A stretch of 64,000 nt of DNA, taken from the NCBI GenBank assembly GCA_018821535.1, contig JAHJLV010000016.1, forward strand, positions 52,010-116,009, given 5' to 3'. The notes below the pieces were generated by a model. The model did not search any database. It saw nothing but the letters and a program-made list of their open reading frames with translations, and was not told where the DNA came from. This DNA is from Pseudomonadota bacterium (lineage in GTDB: Bacteria > Desulfobacterota > Desulfobacteria > Desulfobacterales > Desulfobacteraceae). Shown here one piece after another: positions 50,120 through 59,293 of this stretch (its first letter is position 1; each line of letters begins with the position of its first letter). The position numbers were made by a program, and so were the translations under genes.

Positions 50120-51238
50120 TCAGCGTTGCAGTCTATAACACGGCTGTGGCGTGCCGCACCCGTGTTTGGTCATGAGAATCTGCCAGACCTGAATATTTCT
50201 GGCCCTGAAAGCACCGGCGCAGGAAAGCAGATAGTATTCCCACATCCGCTTGAACCGCGAATTGTATTTCCTGCTCAGCCAGGCCCATGCTGACTGGAAT
50301 TTGCGATTCCAGGCCATAAGCGTTTTATCATAATGGGGCCCCAGATTATGAACATCTTCAATGACAAACAGGTTTTCAGCCTCTTTTGCAATCTGTTTCT
50401 GGCTGGGCAGCATGCCGTTCGGAAAAATGTATTTATTGATCCACGGGTCACAATTTGACCGTGAAACATTGCTTCCGATAGTGTGCAAAAGAAAAATACC
50501 GTCCTCTTTCAAACTGCTGTGGACAACATCCATAAATGTCCGGTAATTTCTGCTGCCGACATGTTCAAACATGCCAACGGAAACCGCTTTATCAAAAATT
50601 CCATCTATTTCGCGGTAATCACAATCATGAAAAGATACTGGCAGCCCCTCGCATATTTTTTTTGCATGTTCCAGCTGCTCACGGGAGATATTCACTGCTG
50701 TTACTTTGCAGCCATACTTCTCGGCAAAATAACGGGACAACCCTCCCCACCCGCAGCCAATGTCCAGGAGATGATCCTCTTTAGAAATCTGTAATTTGCG
50801 GGCGATAAGATCCAGTTTTTTTCTCTGGGCTTCGTCAAGGTCATTGGTTGAATCAAAATATGCGCAGCTGTATTGATGATTGGCATCGAGAAACGAAAGA
50901 AAAAGCTCGTTGTCAAGATCATAGTGACGTTCAGCAATGATATGGCTGCGGGCTCTGGACTGGAGATTGAAAACAAGGCCGGGAATAAAATGCAGCAGGT
51001 AACGCAATCCGCCTTTCACATGATTTTCAAGTCCGTTGCGAAGCAGGCGATATATCATCTCGTCAAGTTGTTCACAATCCCACCAGCCATCCATGTAGGA
51101 TTCACCCAGCCCAAGATTTTTCTCAAAAAGAACCCGTCGGAACCATCTTTTATCATGAACCTGGATATCCCAGGGCTGTGACCCGTTGATGGCCACACCG
51201 GCCTGTGCCAAGATCTGTTCAATTTTTCTGGCAATCAT
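50120..51238 (-). CDS. cfa: Cyclopropane-fatty-acyl-phospholipid synthase
   Basis: 372 residues from the ATG at 51238 (AAGGAGG upstream; the earlier ATG at 51262 lacks one). The SAM-binding core is LLDIGCGWGGLSRYF at about 164-178, followed by TAVNISREQLEHA. VSVGMFEHVG, YIFPNGMLP and RMWEYYLLSCAGAFRARN are typical CFAS elements, in a short N-domain plus methyltransferase layout. It modifies unsaturated acyl chains of membrane lipids. It forms a unit with lgt. Confidence 0.95.
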   Translation of the reverse strand: MIARKIEQILAQAGVAINGSQPWDIQVHDKRWFRRVLFEKNLGLGESYMDGWWDCEQLDEMIYRLLRNGLENHVKGGLRYLLHFIPGLVFNLQSRARSHIIAERHYDLDNELFLSFLDANHQYSCAYFDSTNDLDEAQRKKLDLIARKLQISKEDHLLDIGCGWGGLSRYFAEKYGCKVTAVNISREQLEHAKKICEGLPVSFHDCDYREIDGIFDKAVSVGMFEHVGSRNYRTFMDVVHSSLKEDGIFLLHTIGSNVSRSNCDPWINKYIFPNGMLPSQKQIAKEAENLFVIEDVHNLGPHYDKTLMAWNRKFQSAWAWLSRKYNSRFKRMWEYYLLSCAGAFRARNIQVWQILMTKHGCGTPQPCYRLQR

Positions 51239-51273
51239 GATACACCTCCTTGAAGCACTCATTTCTGCAGATT

Positions 51274-52332
51274 TTAATCGTTACGGGTGGCGGCAAACCA
51301 ATGACGGGTATTATTGGCAAACCGGACCAGAATCAGCATGACTGGAACTTCCACCAGAACACCGACAATGGTGGCCAGAACTGCGGGCGAAGATGCCCCG
51401 AACAAAGTGATTGCCACGGCAACCGCCAGTTCAAAAAAATTGGATGCGCCGATCATTCCGGCAGGTGCAGCGATATCATGTTTCAGGCATAGTTTTCTGG
51501 ATGTCAGATAGGCGATAAAGAAGATTAAAAAAGTTTGAATAATCAGCGGGATTGCGATCAGGACAATATGCAGGGGATTTTTAAGGATGACCTCGCCTTG
51601 AAACGAAAAGATAAGAACAAGGGTCAGCAGCAGGCCGCCAATGGTGACATTGTTGAATTTTGGAATAAAAGTACTGTTGAAATATGCCTCGCCTTTGCTG
51701 CTGATGACATAATTGCGGGTGAGAATACCGCCCACCAATGGAATCACCACAAACAAGAAAACCGACAGCAACAGGGTATTCCAGGGAATTGTGATGCCTC
51801 CCACACCCAGCAGAAATGCCACGATGGGCGTAAAGGCAACCAGGATGATCAGATCATTGGTGGCAACCTGCACAACCGTATAGGCGGGATTTCCCCGGGT
51901 CAGATGACTCCAGACAAAAACCATGGCAGTGCAGGGCGCTGCACCCAGCAATACTGCACCGGCAAGATAATCACGCGCCAAATCCTGCGGGATCAGGGCC
52001 TTGAAGATCACATAAAAGAAAAGCCATGCAATACCGAACATGGTAAACGGTTTGATCAGCCAGTTGACCACCCAGGTGATATAAAGGCCGGTGGGATTTT
52101 TACCGACATTTTTGATGCTGGCAAAATCCACCTTCATCATCATCGGATAGATCATCAGCCAGATCAGCACCGCTATGGGAATAGACACCCTGGCATATTC
52201 AAACCGGGCTAAGGTGACCGGGATATCCGGCAGAAATTTTCCAATAAGAACGCCTGCAACCATGCACAAAATTACCCAGAGCGTCAGGTTCTTTTCAAAA
52301 AAACTGATGCCTTCTGTTTTCTGTTTTTCCAT
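51274..52332 (-). CDS. ACR3-family arsenite efflux transporter
   Basis: 352 residues from the ATG at 52332; a longer reading to 52389 overlaps arsR and is rejected. Ten membrane helices. The catalytic-type cysteine lies in GAAPCTAMVFVWS, and LTLWVILCMVAGVLIG begins the first helix. ACR3 exports arsenite (and sometimes antimonite) by proton antiport. It follows the arsR-type gene by one base and is the second arsenic export system in this window. Confidence 0.95.
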   Translation of the reverse strand: MEKQKTEGISFFEKNLTLWVILCMVAGVLIGKFLPDIPVTLARFEYARVSIPIAVLIWLMIYPMMMKVDFASIKNVGKNPTGLYITWVVNWLIKPFTMFGIAWLFFYVIFKALIPQDLARDYLAGAVLLGAAPCTAMVFVWSHLTRGNPAYTVVQVATNDLIILVAFTPIVAFLLGVGGITIPWNTLLLSVFLFVVIPLVGGILTRNYVISSKGEAYFNSTFIPKFNNVTIGGLLLTLVLIFSFQGEVILKNPLHIVLIAIPLIIQTFLIFFIAYLTSRKLCLKHDIAAPAGMIGASNFFELAVAVAITLFGASSPAVLATIVGVLVEVPVMLILVRFANNTRHWFAATRND

Positions 52333-52333
52333 T

Positions 52334-52705
52334 TTACACCCGTTCCTTCTGGCTTCGACACAACTCTTCAGGATCACATGAAACAACACCTGCTAAAAAA
52401 ACCTGATCCGCTTGTATCTCTTTTGTTTTCAGCAATGCATCTTTAAACCATTGTTCAAGCTGTTCCGGAAACTTGCCTGAGAGCCGATAGTACACCCATC
52501 TTCCTTTTTTCCGGCTTTGAACAATACGGGCGTTCTGAAGCACTGTCATATGCCGGGACACGGTTGGCGCTGCAAGCTGCAGCAATTCAACCAGCTGACA
52601 GACGCACAGTTCCTCGTAACATAAGAGGGCCGCTGCCACCCGCATCCTGCTTTTGTCTGCCAATGCTTTTATAATCGTCAGATAGGTTTCCATCCACCCT
52701 CTCAT
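52334..52705 (-). CDS. arsR: ArsR-family arsenite repressor
   Basis: 123 residues (or 119 from the ATG at 52693, which has a GAGGG nearby). Winged helix with ALLCYEELCVCQLVELL, the classic ELCVCDL-type arsenite site, then APTVSRHMTVLQNARIV and RWVYYRL. A third cysteine pair is near the C-terminus (SCDPEELC). It would control acr3 and itself through the site near 52712. Distinct from the ArsR at 45751. Confidence 0.94.
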   Translation of the reverse strand: MRGWMETYLTIIKALADKSRMRVAAALLCYEELCVCQLVELLQLAAPTVSRHMTVLQNARIVQSRKKGRWVYYRLSGKFPEQLEQWFKDALLKTKEIQADQVFLAGVVSCDPEELCRSQKERV

Positions 52706-52711
52706 TTCGTT

Positions 52712-52755
52712 ATTTAGCTAATTGACAAATAATAAATATTTCACCTTTCTGTCAA
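52712..52755 (-). promoter_or_regulatory. arsR-acr3 promoter and operator candidate
   Basis: On the minus strand TTGACA (52755-52750) and TATTAT (52734-52729) are 15 bases apart, a short spacer. ATTTAGCTAATT (52712-52723) includes the palindrome TTAGCTAA just downstream of the -10. The core TAGCTA is shared with the other ArsR operator at 45686, which supports an ArsR site. Confidence 0.55.
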
Positions 52756-52809
52756 GATTTTTTTTGCAGTTTTTTGATGGTCAATCTGAAGACATAAGTC
52801 CTGAGACCC

Positions 52810-53001
52810 TTATCCTTTTGGCTTAATCAGACACATATCCCGGAACAGGCATGCGAATTGGTCGCAATAATCTCCGGCAGTCCCGAAACATGCAAAATTG
52901 CCTTCTGTCTGCTGAATTTCCCGAATCAGATCAGCCTTTTTTTTCCTCGCAATCTTGATACCGCGATCACTGGCCATTTGTTGTATCTGCTTCATGTTCA
53001 T
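52810..53001 (-). CDS. SAP-like mini-protein with cysteine-rich tail
   Basis: 63 residues. KQIQQMASDRGIKIARKKKADLIREIQQTEG is a SAP/Rho-N-type helix-extended loop-helix for nucleic-acid contact. The tail has CFGTAGDYCDQFACLFRDMCL, four cysteines that may bind metal. Such proteins recur in sulfate reducers, next to metal or stress genes. GGAGGATAAT ribosome site upstream. The upstream stretch 53002-53284 holds no gene. Confidence 0.7.
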   Translation of the reverse strand: MNMKQIQQMASDRGIKIARKKKADLIREIQQTEGNFACFGTAGDYCDQFACLFRDMCLIKPKG

Positions 53002-53284
53002 GAGTCATTATCCTCCAATAAATAAAGGTATAAGCGTTTGTTGAATGCGCCGTGTGATATCCCTGCCAGACTGTTGTGATTCAGTAATTCAATTTATATG
53101 CCAGACACTGTAAACCATCTTTAGATTATTCCAACTGACTGTTTTTTTTGTAAAACATTCACATATCCTTTAGCATTCACTTCAGAGCAATCCAGTTCAT
53201 GAGCCTGCCTGAAAAAAATCCTGTCAGGTTTTGTTTCTGTTCGTAAAAAAGACTGACGAGCTGTGTTTTAAACAGGATAGAAAA

Positions 53285-54322
53285 TCATGATTTTTCTGAA
53301 ACTATCACCTGATTCATGGAAACAGCCTCATCTAAAACAATCGAAAAATCAAGATCCGGGTATTTTTTTTTCAAATTTATGATATTGCTGTTTTTATTTC
53401 CCCGGAATCTGGATTCCGAGCAAGGATGCAGTCGAATCGCAAGATGGCCGGTATTTTTTAAATCCCGATATGCATCAATTTTTTTGCATGCCAGATCATA
53501 CATCATGGCAGAAAAAACCAGGTGCCCGAATGCCGGGTGCCAGGGGCCTGCAATGACCTTGGTTTCATCTTCCATAAAATCAGAAGCCTGGAGTCCCATG
53601 CGGATTACATCAATCCCGGCCTGTGAGAATATGCCATACATCTGCTTCACCTGCCCGATGGCCGTGTCAAGGCTTAAAGGCGTATATTCTCCCTGCCGGT
53701 ACCATTTTTCCACAAGACTGCCCTTCAATACCATCAGCGGATAAATCCGTGCAAAATCCGGTTCAAGCTGTGCCAGTATCCGGGTACTTTTCAGCAAATC
53801 CTGTTGCGTATCACCGGGCAAACCGGCCATCACCTGAACGCCGATTTTAAACCCGTTCTTTTTTAACAGGGAGATGGCAGAAATTATATCTTCACAGGTA
53901 TGGCCCCGGCGGTTTTTTTTTAAGATATCATCATTCATGGACTGGACACCCAGTTCAACCGCAGATATGTTAAAGGGCCTGATGGTATCCAGAATACTCT
54001 GACTGATGGTATCCGGACGAGTGGAAAACCGGATGCTGTCAATTTTATTTTCTTTGATATACGGCTGAATGATTTCCAGCAATTCAATGATTTTTTCTTC
54101 CGGCAGACCTAAAAAATTGCCCCCGAAAAAGGCAAGCTCCACGCTTTTTCTGCTGCCCTTATATTGCAGATAGTCTTCTATGACAGGAAGTATCTTTGTC
54201 TTGTCCAGAGCGCTGTCTGACTGGCGGGTGATAATGGACTGGTTACAGAAGGCACACTGGTGGGGGCATCCGGCATGGGGGATAAAGACAGGAATCACAA
54301 GCGGTTTTTCCGATCTGTCCAT
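53285..54322 (-). CDS. Radical SAM protein, Elp3/B12-independent group
   Basis: 345 residues. The 4Fe-4S site is CPHQCAFC near residues 19-26, binding the SAM-cleaving cluster. FFGGNFLGLP, RFSTRPDTIS, VELGVQSMND and VQVMAGLPGDT match the Elp3-like/coproporphyrinogen-like radical SAM family widely annotated as Elongator-like. No acetyltransferase domain follows. It lies nine bases after the PHP-RNase III fusion and may act on RNA, but this is inferred from context. Confidence 0.85.
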   Translation of the reverse strand: MDRSEKPLVIPVFIPHAGCPHQCAFCNQSIITRQSDSALDKTKILPVIEDYLQYKGSRKSVELAFFGGNFLGLPEEKIIELLEIIQPYIKENKIDSIRFSTRPDTISQSILDTIRPFNISAVELGVQSMNDDILKKNRRGHTCEDIISAISLLKKNGFKIGVQVMAGLPGDTQQDLLKSTRILAQLEPDFARIYPLMVLKGSLVEKWYRQGEYTPLSLDTAIGQVKQMYGIFSQAGIDVIRMGLQASDFMEDETKVIAGPWHPAFGHLVFSAMMYDLACKKIDAYRDLKNTGHLAIRLHPCSESRFRGNKNSNIINLKKKYPDLDFSIVLDEAVSMNQVIVSEKS

Positions 54323-54330
54323 GATATGCG

Positions 54331-55908
54331 TTATGAATCGATCTGTTTTAAAATTTCAAGTGCGTTCTTTGCCGAGGCCTGTTCTGCAGCTTTCTTGGTT
54401 TTGCCCACCCCGCAGGAGACCGTACCCAGAACAGTAGTGGTAATTTCAAAGGTTTTGTCATGGTCCGGACCTGTTTCGTTGAGCACCTCATACAAAGGCA
54501 TGATCTCCCCTTTTTCCTGGGCAAATTCCTGCAGCATGCTTTTATAATCAATTGTATGGGTGTTTGACAGAATCCTGCCCAGATTCGGGCTGAAAAGATC
54601 ACGGATCAAGGCATAGGCGATATCAAATCCGCCGTCCAGATAGATGGCTGCAATCACTGCCTCAAAGGCATCGGATAATATAGAGTTTTTCTCAAACCCC
54701 CGGGAAAGCAATTCGCCTTTTCCAAGGCGGATATACCGGCCCAGATCGATCAGCCGTGCCATGTCGGCCAGCCCAGGTTCACTGACCAGACTGGATCGCA
54801 GTTTTGACAGCTCGCCTTCTTTTTTTGTGGGGCTTTTTTCCATGAGCAGATGTCCGATACACAAGCCCAGAACTGCATCGCCTAAAAATTCCAGACGTTC
54901 ATTGTCAGCACTGCACAGGGTCTGGTTTTCATTCAGATAGGACCGATGGCATAATGCATTTTCCAGAAAGGCTCTGTCTTTGAAGGTATAGCCCAGATTT
55001 TCCTCAAAAAACCCCAGATGACAGTGGGTGGCCCGAACCTCTTCGACACAGGCGATCAGCCGGGTGAAAATCTGTGCATCGATATTCAGATTATCTTTGC
55101 CTTTTCCCAGTTCAACACCAAGGTTGAATGTGCCATGAAAATCTGATCCGCCGGTGACCAGAAGTTTTTTTCGGTCTGCAAGAGACTGAAGATATGCTGT
55201 CAGATGCTCATCGTGATCGGTATAATAGACTTCAATCCCTTTGAGTCCATACCCTGAAAGCGTATCAACAAAATCTTCAAGCTCACCGCTTTTCGTAATT
55301 TTTAACAGGCCCGGGTGGGCCAGAACAGGCACGCCTCCGGCATCCAGAATTGCATGAATAGCTGTCCTGCAGGTTATTTTATATTTATCCACATAGGCAG
55401 GTTTGTCCTTGCCAAGATAGAGGTCGAACGCTTCCCGGAAGCTTTCAACATACCCCAGTTCTTTCATCAGCTCGGCAATATGGGGGCGGCCGGTCTGATT
55501 TGCACCAAAGCGCTTTTCAACCTGCTGGATGCTGATATCAAATCCAAGAGAATTTAATTTTTCGATGATTTTCGGGTTTCTCTGCTGGCGGGACAGCTTT
55601 GCCTCGTTAAAAATGGCATTGAGCTTCTTGTCATACACACTGAAGCCATACCCCAACAGATGAATACTTCCCAGATGCCGGAACATATCCGGCGGCGTGC
55701 AGCTGATCTCAACCCCGGTGATGAACTCGGGCTGGTCAGGCAAAGGATGTTTTAAGATTTGTTTGATACCGGAAATTGTATCATGATCGGTAATGGAAAC
55801 AGCCGTGACTCCGGCTTTTTGTGCCAGAGTCAGAATTTCAAGGGGGGAGTATGATCCGTCAGAGGCTGTTGAATGTATATGCAGATCTATCAAAGAACCA
55901 TATTGCAC
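54331..55908 (-). CDS. PHP phosphoesterase-RNase III fusion protein
   Basis: 525 residues in one unbroken frame. Residues about 5-285 are a PHP domain of the YciV/RNase AM type with metal ligands in LHIHST (9-14), TDHD (40-43), AHPG (197-200) and GGSDFHG (253-259). Residues about 300-445 are RNase III, with the signature ERLEFLGDAV (338-347) and the second acidic set DAFEAVIAAIYLDGG (413-427). Residues about 452-522 are the dsRBD. There is no ATG, GTG or TTG between the PHP end and the RNase III domain, so a separate Rnc is not translated from an internal start. Three bases after dksA. Confidence 0.92.
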   Translation of the reverse strand: MQYGSLIDLHIHSTASDGSYSPLEILTLAQKAGVTAVSITDHDTISGIKQILKHPLPDQPEFITGVEISCTPPDMFRHLGSIHLLGYGFSVYDKKLNAIFNEAKLSRQQRNPKIIEKLNSLGFDISIQQVEKRFGANQTGRPHIAELMKELGYVESFREAFDLYLGKDKPAYVDKYKITCRTAIHAILDAGGVPVLAHPGLLKITKSGELEDFVDTLSGYGLKGIEVYYTDHDEHLTAYLQSLADRKKLLVTGGSDFHGTFNLGVELGKGKDNLNIDAQIFTRLIACVEEVRATHCHLGFFEENLGYTFKDRAFLENALCHRSYLNENQTLCSADNERLEFLGDAVLGLCIGHLLMEKSPTKKEGELSKLRSSLVSEPGLADMARLIDLGRYIRLGKGELLSRGFEKNSILSDAFEAVIAAIYLDGGFDIAYALIRDLFSPNLGRILSNTHTIDYKSMLQEFAQEKGEIMPLYEVLNETGPDHDKTFEITTTVLGTVSCGVGKTKKAAEQASAKNALEILKQIDS

Positions 55909-55911
55909 CGG

Positions 55912-56274
55912 CTAAATGCCAAGTGCTTTCTCCATATCCTCTTCACGGGTTTTGCAGTCAATACACTGGGTGGTCACAGGGCGGGCTTTTAATCTGGCTA
56001 TGGAAATTTCTTCCTCGCACACTTCACATATACCGAACGTCTTGTTTTCTACCCGTTCAAGGGCTTGTTTTATTTTGTTGATCAGTTTATGCTCCCGGTC
56101 CCGGATACGCAGTTCAAAGCTTCTTTCTGCCTCGTGGGATGCCCTGTCTGTAGGATCTGCAAAATTCTCCTTTGGTTTGGTCATCCCCGTAACCGTAGTG
56201 TCTGCATGGGAAATAAGCTCCTGAAGCCGTTCATTCAAAAGATTTCTAAAAAATTCCAAATCTTCTTTTTTCAT
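55912..56274 (-). CDS. dksA: DksA/TraR-family zinc-finger regulator
   Basis: 120 residues. Coiled-coil N-terminus (about 5-75) with DPTDRASHEAERSFELR; the tip DxxDxA motif is present as DPTDRA. The C4 zinc finger is CEVC-x16-CIDC (ICEVCEEEISIARLKARPV then CIDC). It binds the RNA polymerase secondary channel with ppGpp. It starts the dksA-PHP/rnc-radical SAM unit. Confidence 0.95.
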   Translation of the reverse strand: MKKEDLEFFRNLLNERLQELISHADTTVTGMTKPKENFADPTDRASHEAERSFELRIRDREHKLINKIKQALERVENKTFGICEVCEEEISIARLKARPVTTQCIDCKTREEDMEKALGI

Positions 56275-56319
56275 AATATTTGCCCTTTCTCTTAAATTAC
56301 AAGAATTTCCAGAATCGCC

Positions 56320-56347
56320 AGTATACTAAATTTTCATAAAAAGTAAA
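56320..56347 (-). promoter_or_regulatory. dksA promoter
   Basis: Minus strand TTTACT (56347-56342), 16 bases and TATACT (56325-56320), about 45 bases upstream of the dksA start. The boxes are four- and five-of-six matches. Confidence 0.55.
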
Positions 56348-56399
56348 CAATTAAATCATCACAGGAAACCCGCCAGAATGCCGCAAATGGACTGTTGCG

Positions 56400-57677
56400 C
56401 TATTTTTCTTCCGGAATATCCAGGTTGAATAGCTGCCGGGTTACGTTCAAATACAAGGAATCATTTCGGTGATCACCGGTATTTCTTAAAAACAGAATGG
56501 GATCATGAATTGTTCTGCTGGCAATGGCCTGGGTCATGCGGGTAATCGCCTCAATATCCTCAGCAGACAGATGTTTGAGGCTTGAAAGTGTCTTTTTACA
56601 TTCCATATCAACGATGGCTGTCATTTTATCATTCAATGCCTTGATGGTGGGAACAACAGAAAGGCTCTCCATCCATTGACGGAATTTTACCACAGCTTCT
56701 TCTATGAATCGCTGGGCTTTCACAGTTTCTTTTCCCCGCTGTTTAATATTGGATTCCACAATATTTTTCAAATCATCAATATCATACACATAGGCATTGG
56801 ATATGGAATTAATTTTGGGATCAATATCTCTTGGAACTGCGATATCTATGAAAAACAGGGTATTGTGCCGGCGTTTTTTCATTGCCCGTTTCACCTGGTC
56901 ACAGGTCAGAACATATTCGGTTGCTCCGGTGGAACTGATGATAATATCCACTTCAGCGAGTGCATCCTCTCTTTCCTCAAATTTAACCGCCTGTCCCTTG
57001 AATTTATCCGAAAGTTCAACAGCCTTTTTAAAAGTCCGGTTTGCAACAATAATCTTTTTGACCCTGTGGGACAGCAAATGTTCCACTGCCAGCTCTGCCA
57101 TTTCTCCTGCCCCTAACAGCATGACACTTTTCTGGGACAGATCGGAAAAAATTTTATTGGCCAGCTCAATGGCTGCATAACTGATGGAAACCGCATTATC
57201 CCCGATACCGGTTTCTTTTCTGACTTTTTTTGCCACACTGTATGCTTTGTGCATCAACCGGTTCAGCAGAACACCGGTTGTCTTGCTGGATACTGCAGCA
57301 CGGTAGGCTGCCTTGACCTGGCCCAGAATCTGGGGCTCTCCCACGATCATGGAGTCCAGGCTGGATGCCACACAAAACAGATGATGAATGGCCGCATCCT
57401 CTTCATGGATGTACAGGTGGTCTTTAAATTCTGACACATCAATTTTTTTGAACGAAGAAATAAATTCAATCACCCTGTCCACCTGATCCCCTGTTTTGGG
57501 GACATATAGCACTTCTGTCCGGTTACAGGTTGAAAAAACAAGGCATTCTCCAATATTCGGATCTTTTCTTAGAGACTCAAGGGCTGCCATGGTTTCTTCA
57601 GTGGTAAATGACAGTTTTTCCCTTAATTCAACAGGGGCTGTTTTATGATTTGCACCAATTAATAAAATTTTTGACAT
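56400..57677 (-). CDS. hemA: Glutamyl-tRNA reductase
   Basis: 425 residues from the ATG at 57677; a longer frame to 57719 overlaps ccsB and is rejected. It reduces glutamyl-tRNA(Glu) to glutamate-1-semialdehyde, the first committed step of C5 heme synthesis. STCNRTE with the catalytic Cys51, SSLDSMIVGEPQILGQVKAAY, and the NADPH motif LLGAGEMAELAVEHL are complete. The dimerisation helix follows at the end. Last gene of the met8-ccsB-hemA set. Confidence 0.97.
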   Translation of the reverse strand: MSKILLIGANHKTAPVELREKLSFTTEETMAALESLRKDPNIGECLVFSTCNRTEVLYVPKTGDQVDRVIEFISSFKKIDVSEFKDHLYIHEEDAAIHHLFCVASSLDSMIVGEPQILGQVKAAYRAAVSSKTTGVLLNRLMHKAYSVAKKVRKETGIGDNAVSISYAAIELANKIFSDLSQKSVMLLGAGEMAELAVEHLLSHRVKKIIVANRTFKKAVELSDKFKGQAVKFEEREDALAEVDIIISSTGATEYVLTCDQVKRAMKKRRHNTLFFIDIAVPRDIDPKINSISNAYVYDIDDLKNIVESNIKQRGKETVKAQRFIEEAVVKFRQWMESLSVVPTIKALNDKMTAIVDMECKKTLSSLKHLSAEDIEAITRMTQAIASRTIHDPILFLRNTGDHRNDSLYLNVTRQLFNLDIPEEK

Positions 57678-57687
57678 AATTCTTTCT

Positions 57688-58521
57688 TTATTTTGTAAAC
57701 CCCTGATGGTGACCGCCAATCATCATATTCACCCCGAGAAATGTAAAAATGATAATGACAAAACCGATAATGGTCATGATTGCTGATTTTCTGCCCTGCC
57801 ATCCGGAGTACAGTCTCAAATGAAGCAATGCTGCATACACCACCCATGTTCCCGCAGAGAACACCTCTTTGGGGTCCCAGCTCCAGAACTTTCCCCAGAT
57901 GGCCTTTGCATAAACAAACCCTGCCACAAGCCCGATGGTCAGCAGGGCAAACCCTGTGGCCAGACACGCATACCCGACACTGTCCAGAAGATCAAGCGAA
58001 GGCAGACGTTTAAAGAAAAAACCAGGCTGTTTGGTCTTGATTCCTTTTTCCTGCAGCAGATATAGAATCCCGGCACCGCAGGCCAGTGCCAGTGCACCAT
58101 CCCCTGCAAAAACCAGAATAATATGTGAATACAGCCAGAACCCTTTTAAAACGGCATCTTTTTCCACAGGCGAATCCGGCAGAATTAACACGGACAGCAT
58201 AATTGCAGCCAGCAGCATGGATGCAAATACACCCAGAATTTTAAGTGAAAATTTATAATTAAAAAACCAGAACATGCAGCCTGTAACCAGTGCAGACAAG
58301 GACAGGGTCTGGGGCAGGTTCTGGATCGGGACATGACCTTCCACCACTGTATAAACCACCATACTGGACAAATGACACATCACCGCTGCCGTCATGCAAT
58401 AAAAGCCAGCTCTCTGATACACATCTTTTTGATTGAACAAAAACAGCAGGTAACCTGCCATGCTCAAAAAATAGAGGGCTGTTGTGATCTGAAGCAGTAT
58501 ATCAGCCGTTTGAAGATTCAT
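57688..58521 (-). CDS. Cytochrome c biogenesis protein CcsB/ResC-type
   Basis: 277 residues with about eight membrane helices. The tryptophan-rich heme-handling segment is WGKFWSWDPKEVFSAGTW, with conserved histidines around it (HLRLY, and GGHHQGF at the end). It is the CcsA/CcmC-like subunit that exports and presents heme to apocytochromes in system II. It overlaps nothing but ends ten bases before hemA, linking heme synthesis to cytochrome maturation. Confidence 0.93.
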   Translation of the reverse strand: MNLQTADILLQITTALYFLSMAGYLLFLFNQKDVYQRAGFYCMTAAVMCHLSSMVVYTVVEGHVPIQNLPQTLSLSALVTGCMFWFFNYKFSLKILGVFASMLLAAIMLSVLILPDSPVEKDAVLKGFWLYSHIILVFAGDGALALACGAGILYLLQEKGIKTKQPGFFFKRLPSLDLLDSVGYACLATGFALLTIGLVAGFVYAKAIWGKFWSWDPKEVFSAGTWVVYAALLHLRLYSGWQGRKSAIMTIIGFVIIIFTFLGVNMMIGGHHQGFTK

Positions 58522-59184
58522 TTATGACTCCTTGGCAGAAACAAGATCCTGGAAATTAAATTGTTTTCCAAAAACCGTGTTTAACACCGAATTAATTTTT
58601 TTCTCATCTTTTGCTTTTATCAATGCAGGGATATCTTCTTCAATAAAGCGGTAAAACATCTTTTTGTGCCCGTCCGGATCATGCCCTTCCTCCAGAAGCT
58701 TCGTGCGGATATTTTTCATCAGCATCAAAAAGGTTTCATACTCCGGCCCGAATATCTGAGCAAGCCTGTGTTTGACCGTTCTTGCCACGGCCGGGCTGGA
58801 ACCGGATGTGGACACTGCAATAACAAGATCGCCCTGTTCAAGCGTTGACGGGAGAACAAAATCACTGTCCCCGGGAGAATCGGCTATATTGCACAGAACG
58901 TTCTGCGCCTGTGCATCCTGCCGGATCTGCCGGTTCAGCGCAGCCTTGTCAGTTGCGGCAAATACAAAAAATTTACCCTGGATATCCGATTTTTCATACT
59001 GTTTAAGGCAGCAGACAATCCTGGAAGAGATATCATCAAATTCAGATGAAAACTGCAAGCTGACCACGGTCACGTTTGCCCCGCTTTTTTCAAGCCCTGA
59101 AGCCTTTCGCCACCCGACCGGCCCACCCCCCACCACCAGGCAGTCTCTGCCTTTCATATCCATAAATACGGGGTAATATTTCAT
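58522..59184 (-). CDS. Precorrin-2 dehydrogenase/sirohydrochlorin ferrochelatase (Met8/CysG-N type)
   Basis: 220 residues. Rossmann fold with VVGGGPVGWRKASGLEKSGANVTVV (Asp usual at the metal-site position) and NVLCNIADSPGDSDFVLPS, VIAVSTSGSSPAVA, the Met8p/CysG N-terminal family signature. It makes siroheme from precorrin-2, needed by sulfite and nitrite reductases; in this group it may also feed the siroheme-dependent alternative heme route. First gene of the set; AAAGGA ribosome site. Confidence 0.92.
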   Translation of the reverse strand: MKYYPVFMDMKGRDCLVVGGGPVGWRKASGLEKSGANVTVVSLQFSSEFDDISSRIVCCLKQYEKSDIQGKFFVFAATDKAALNRQIRQDAQAQNVLCNIADSPGDSDFVLPSTLEQGDLVIAVSTSGSSPAVARTVKHRLAQIFGPEYETFLMLMKNIRTKLLEEGHDPDGHKKMFYRFIEEDIPALIKAKDEKKINSVLNTVFGKQFNFQDLVSAKES

Positions 59185-59293
59185 GCCTGTCCTTTATTCC
59201 ACCCTTGTTTACATAAAATGTTTAATATATATTGCCATAGGAGATTTTACAATATCTAACCTGTACATGCAAATTTATAACAGGAAAACCAAC

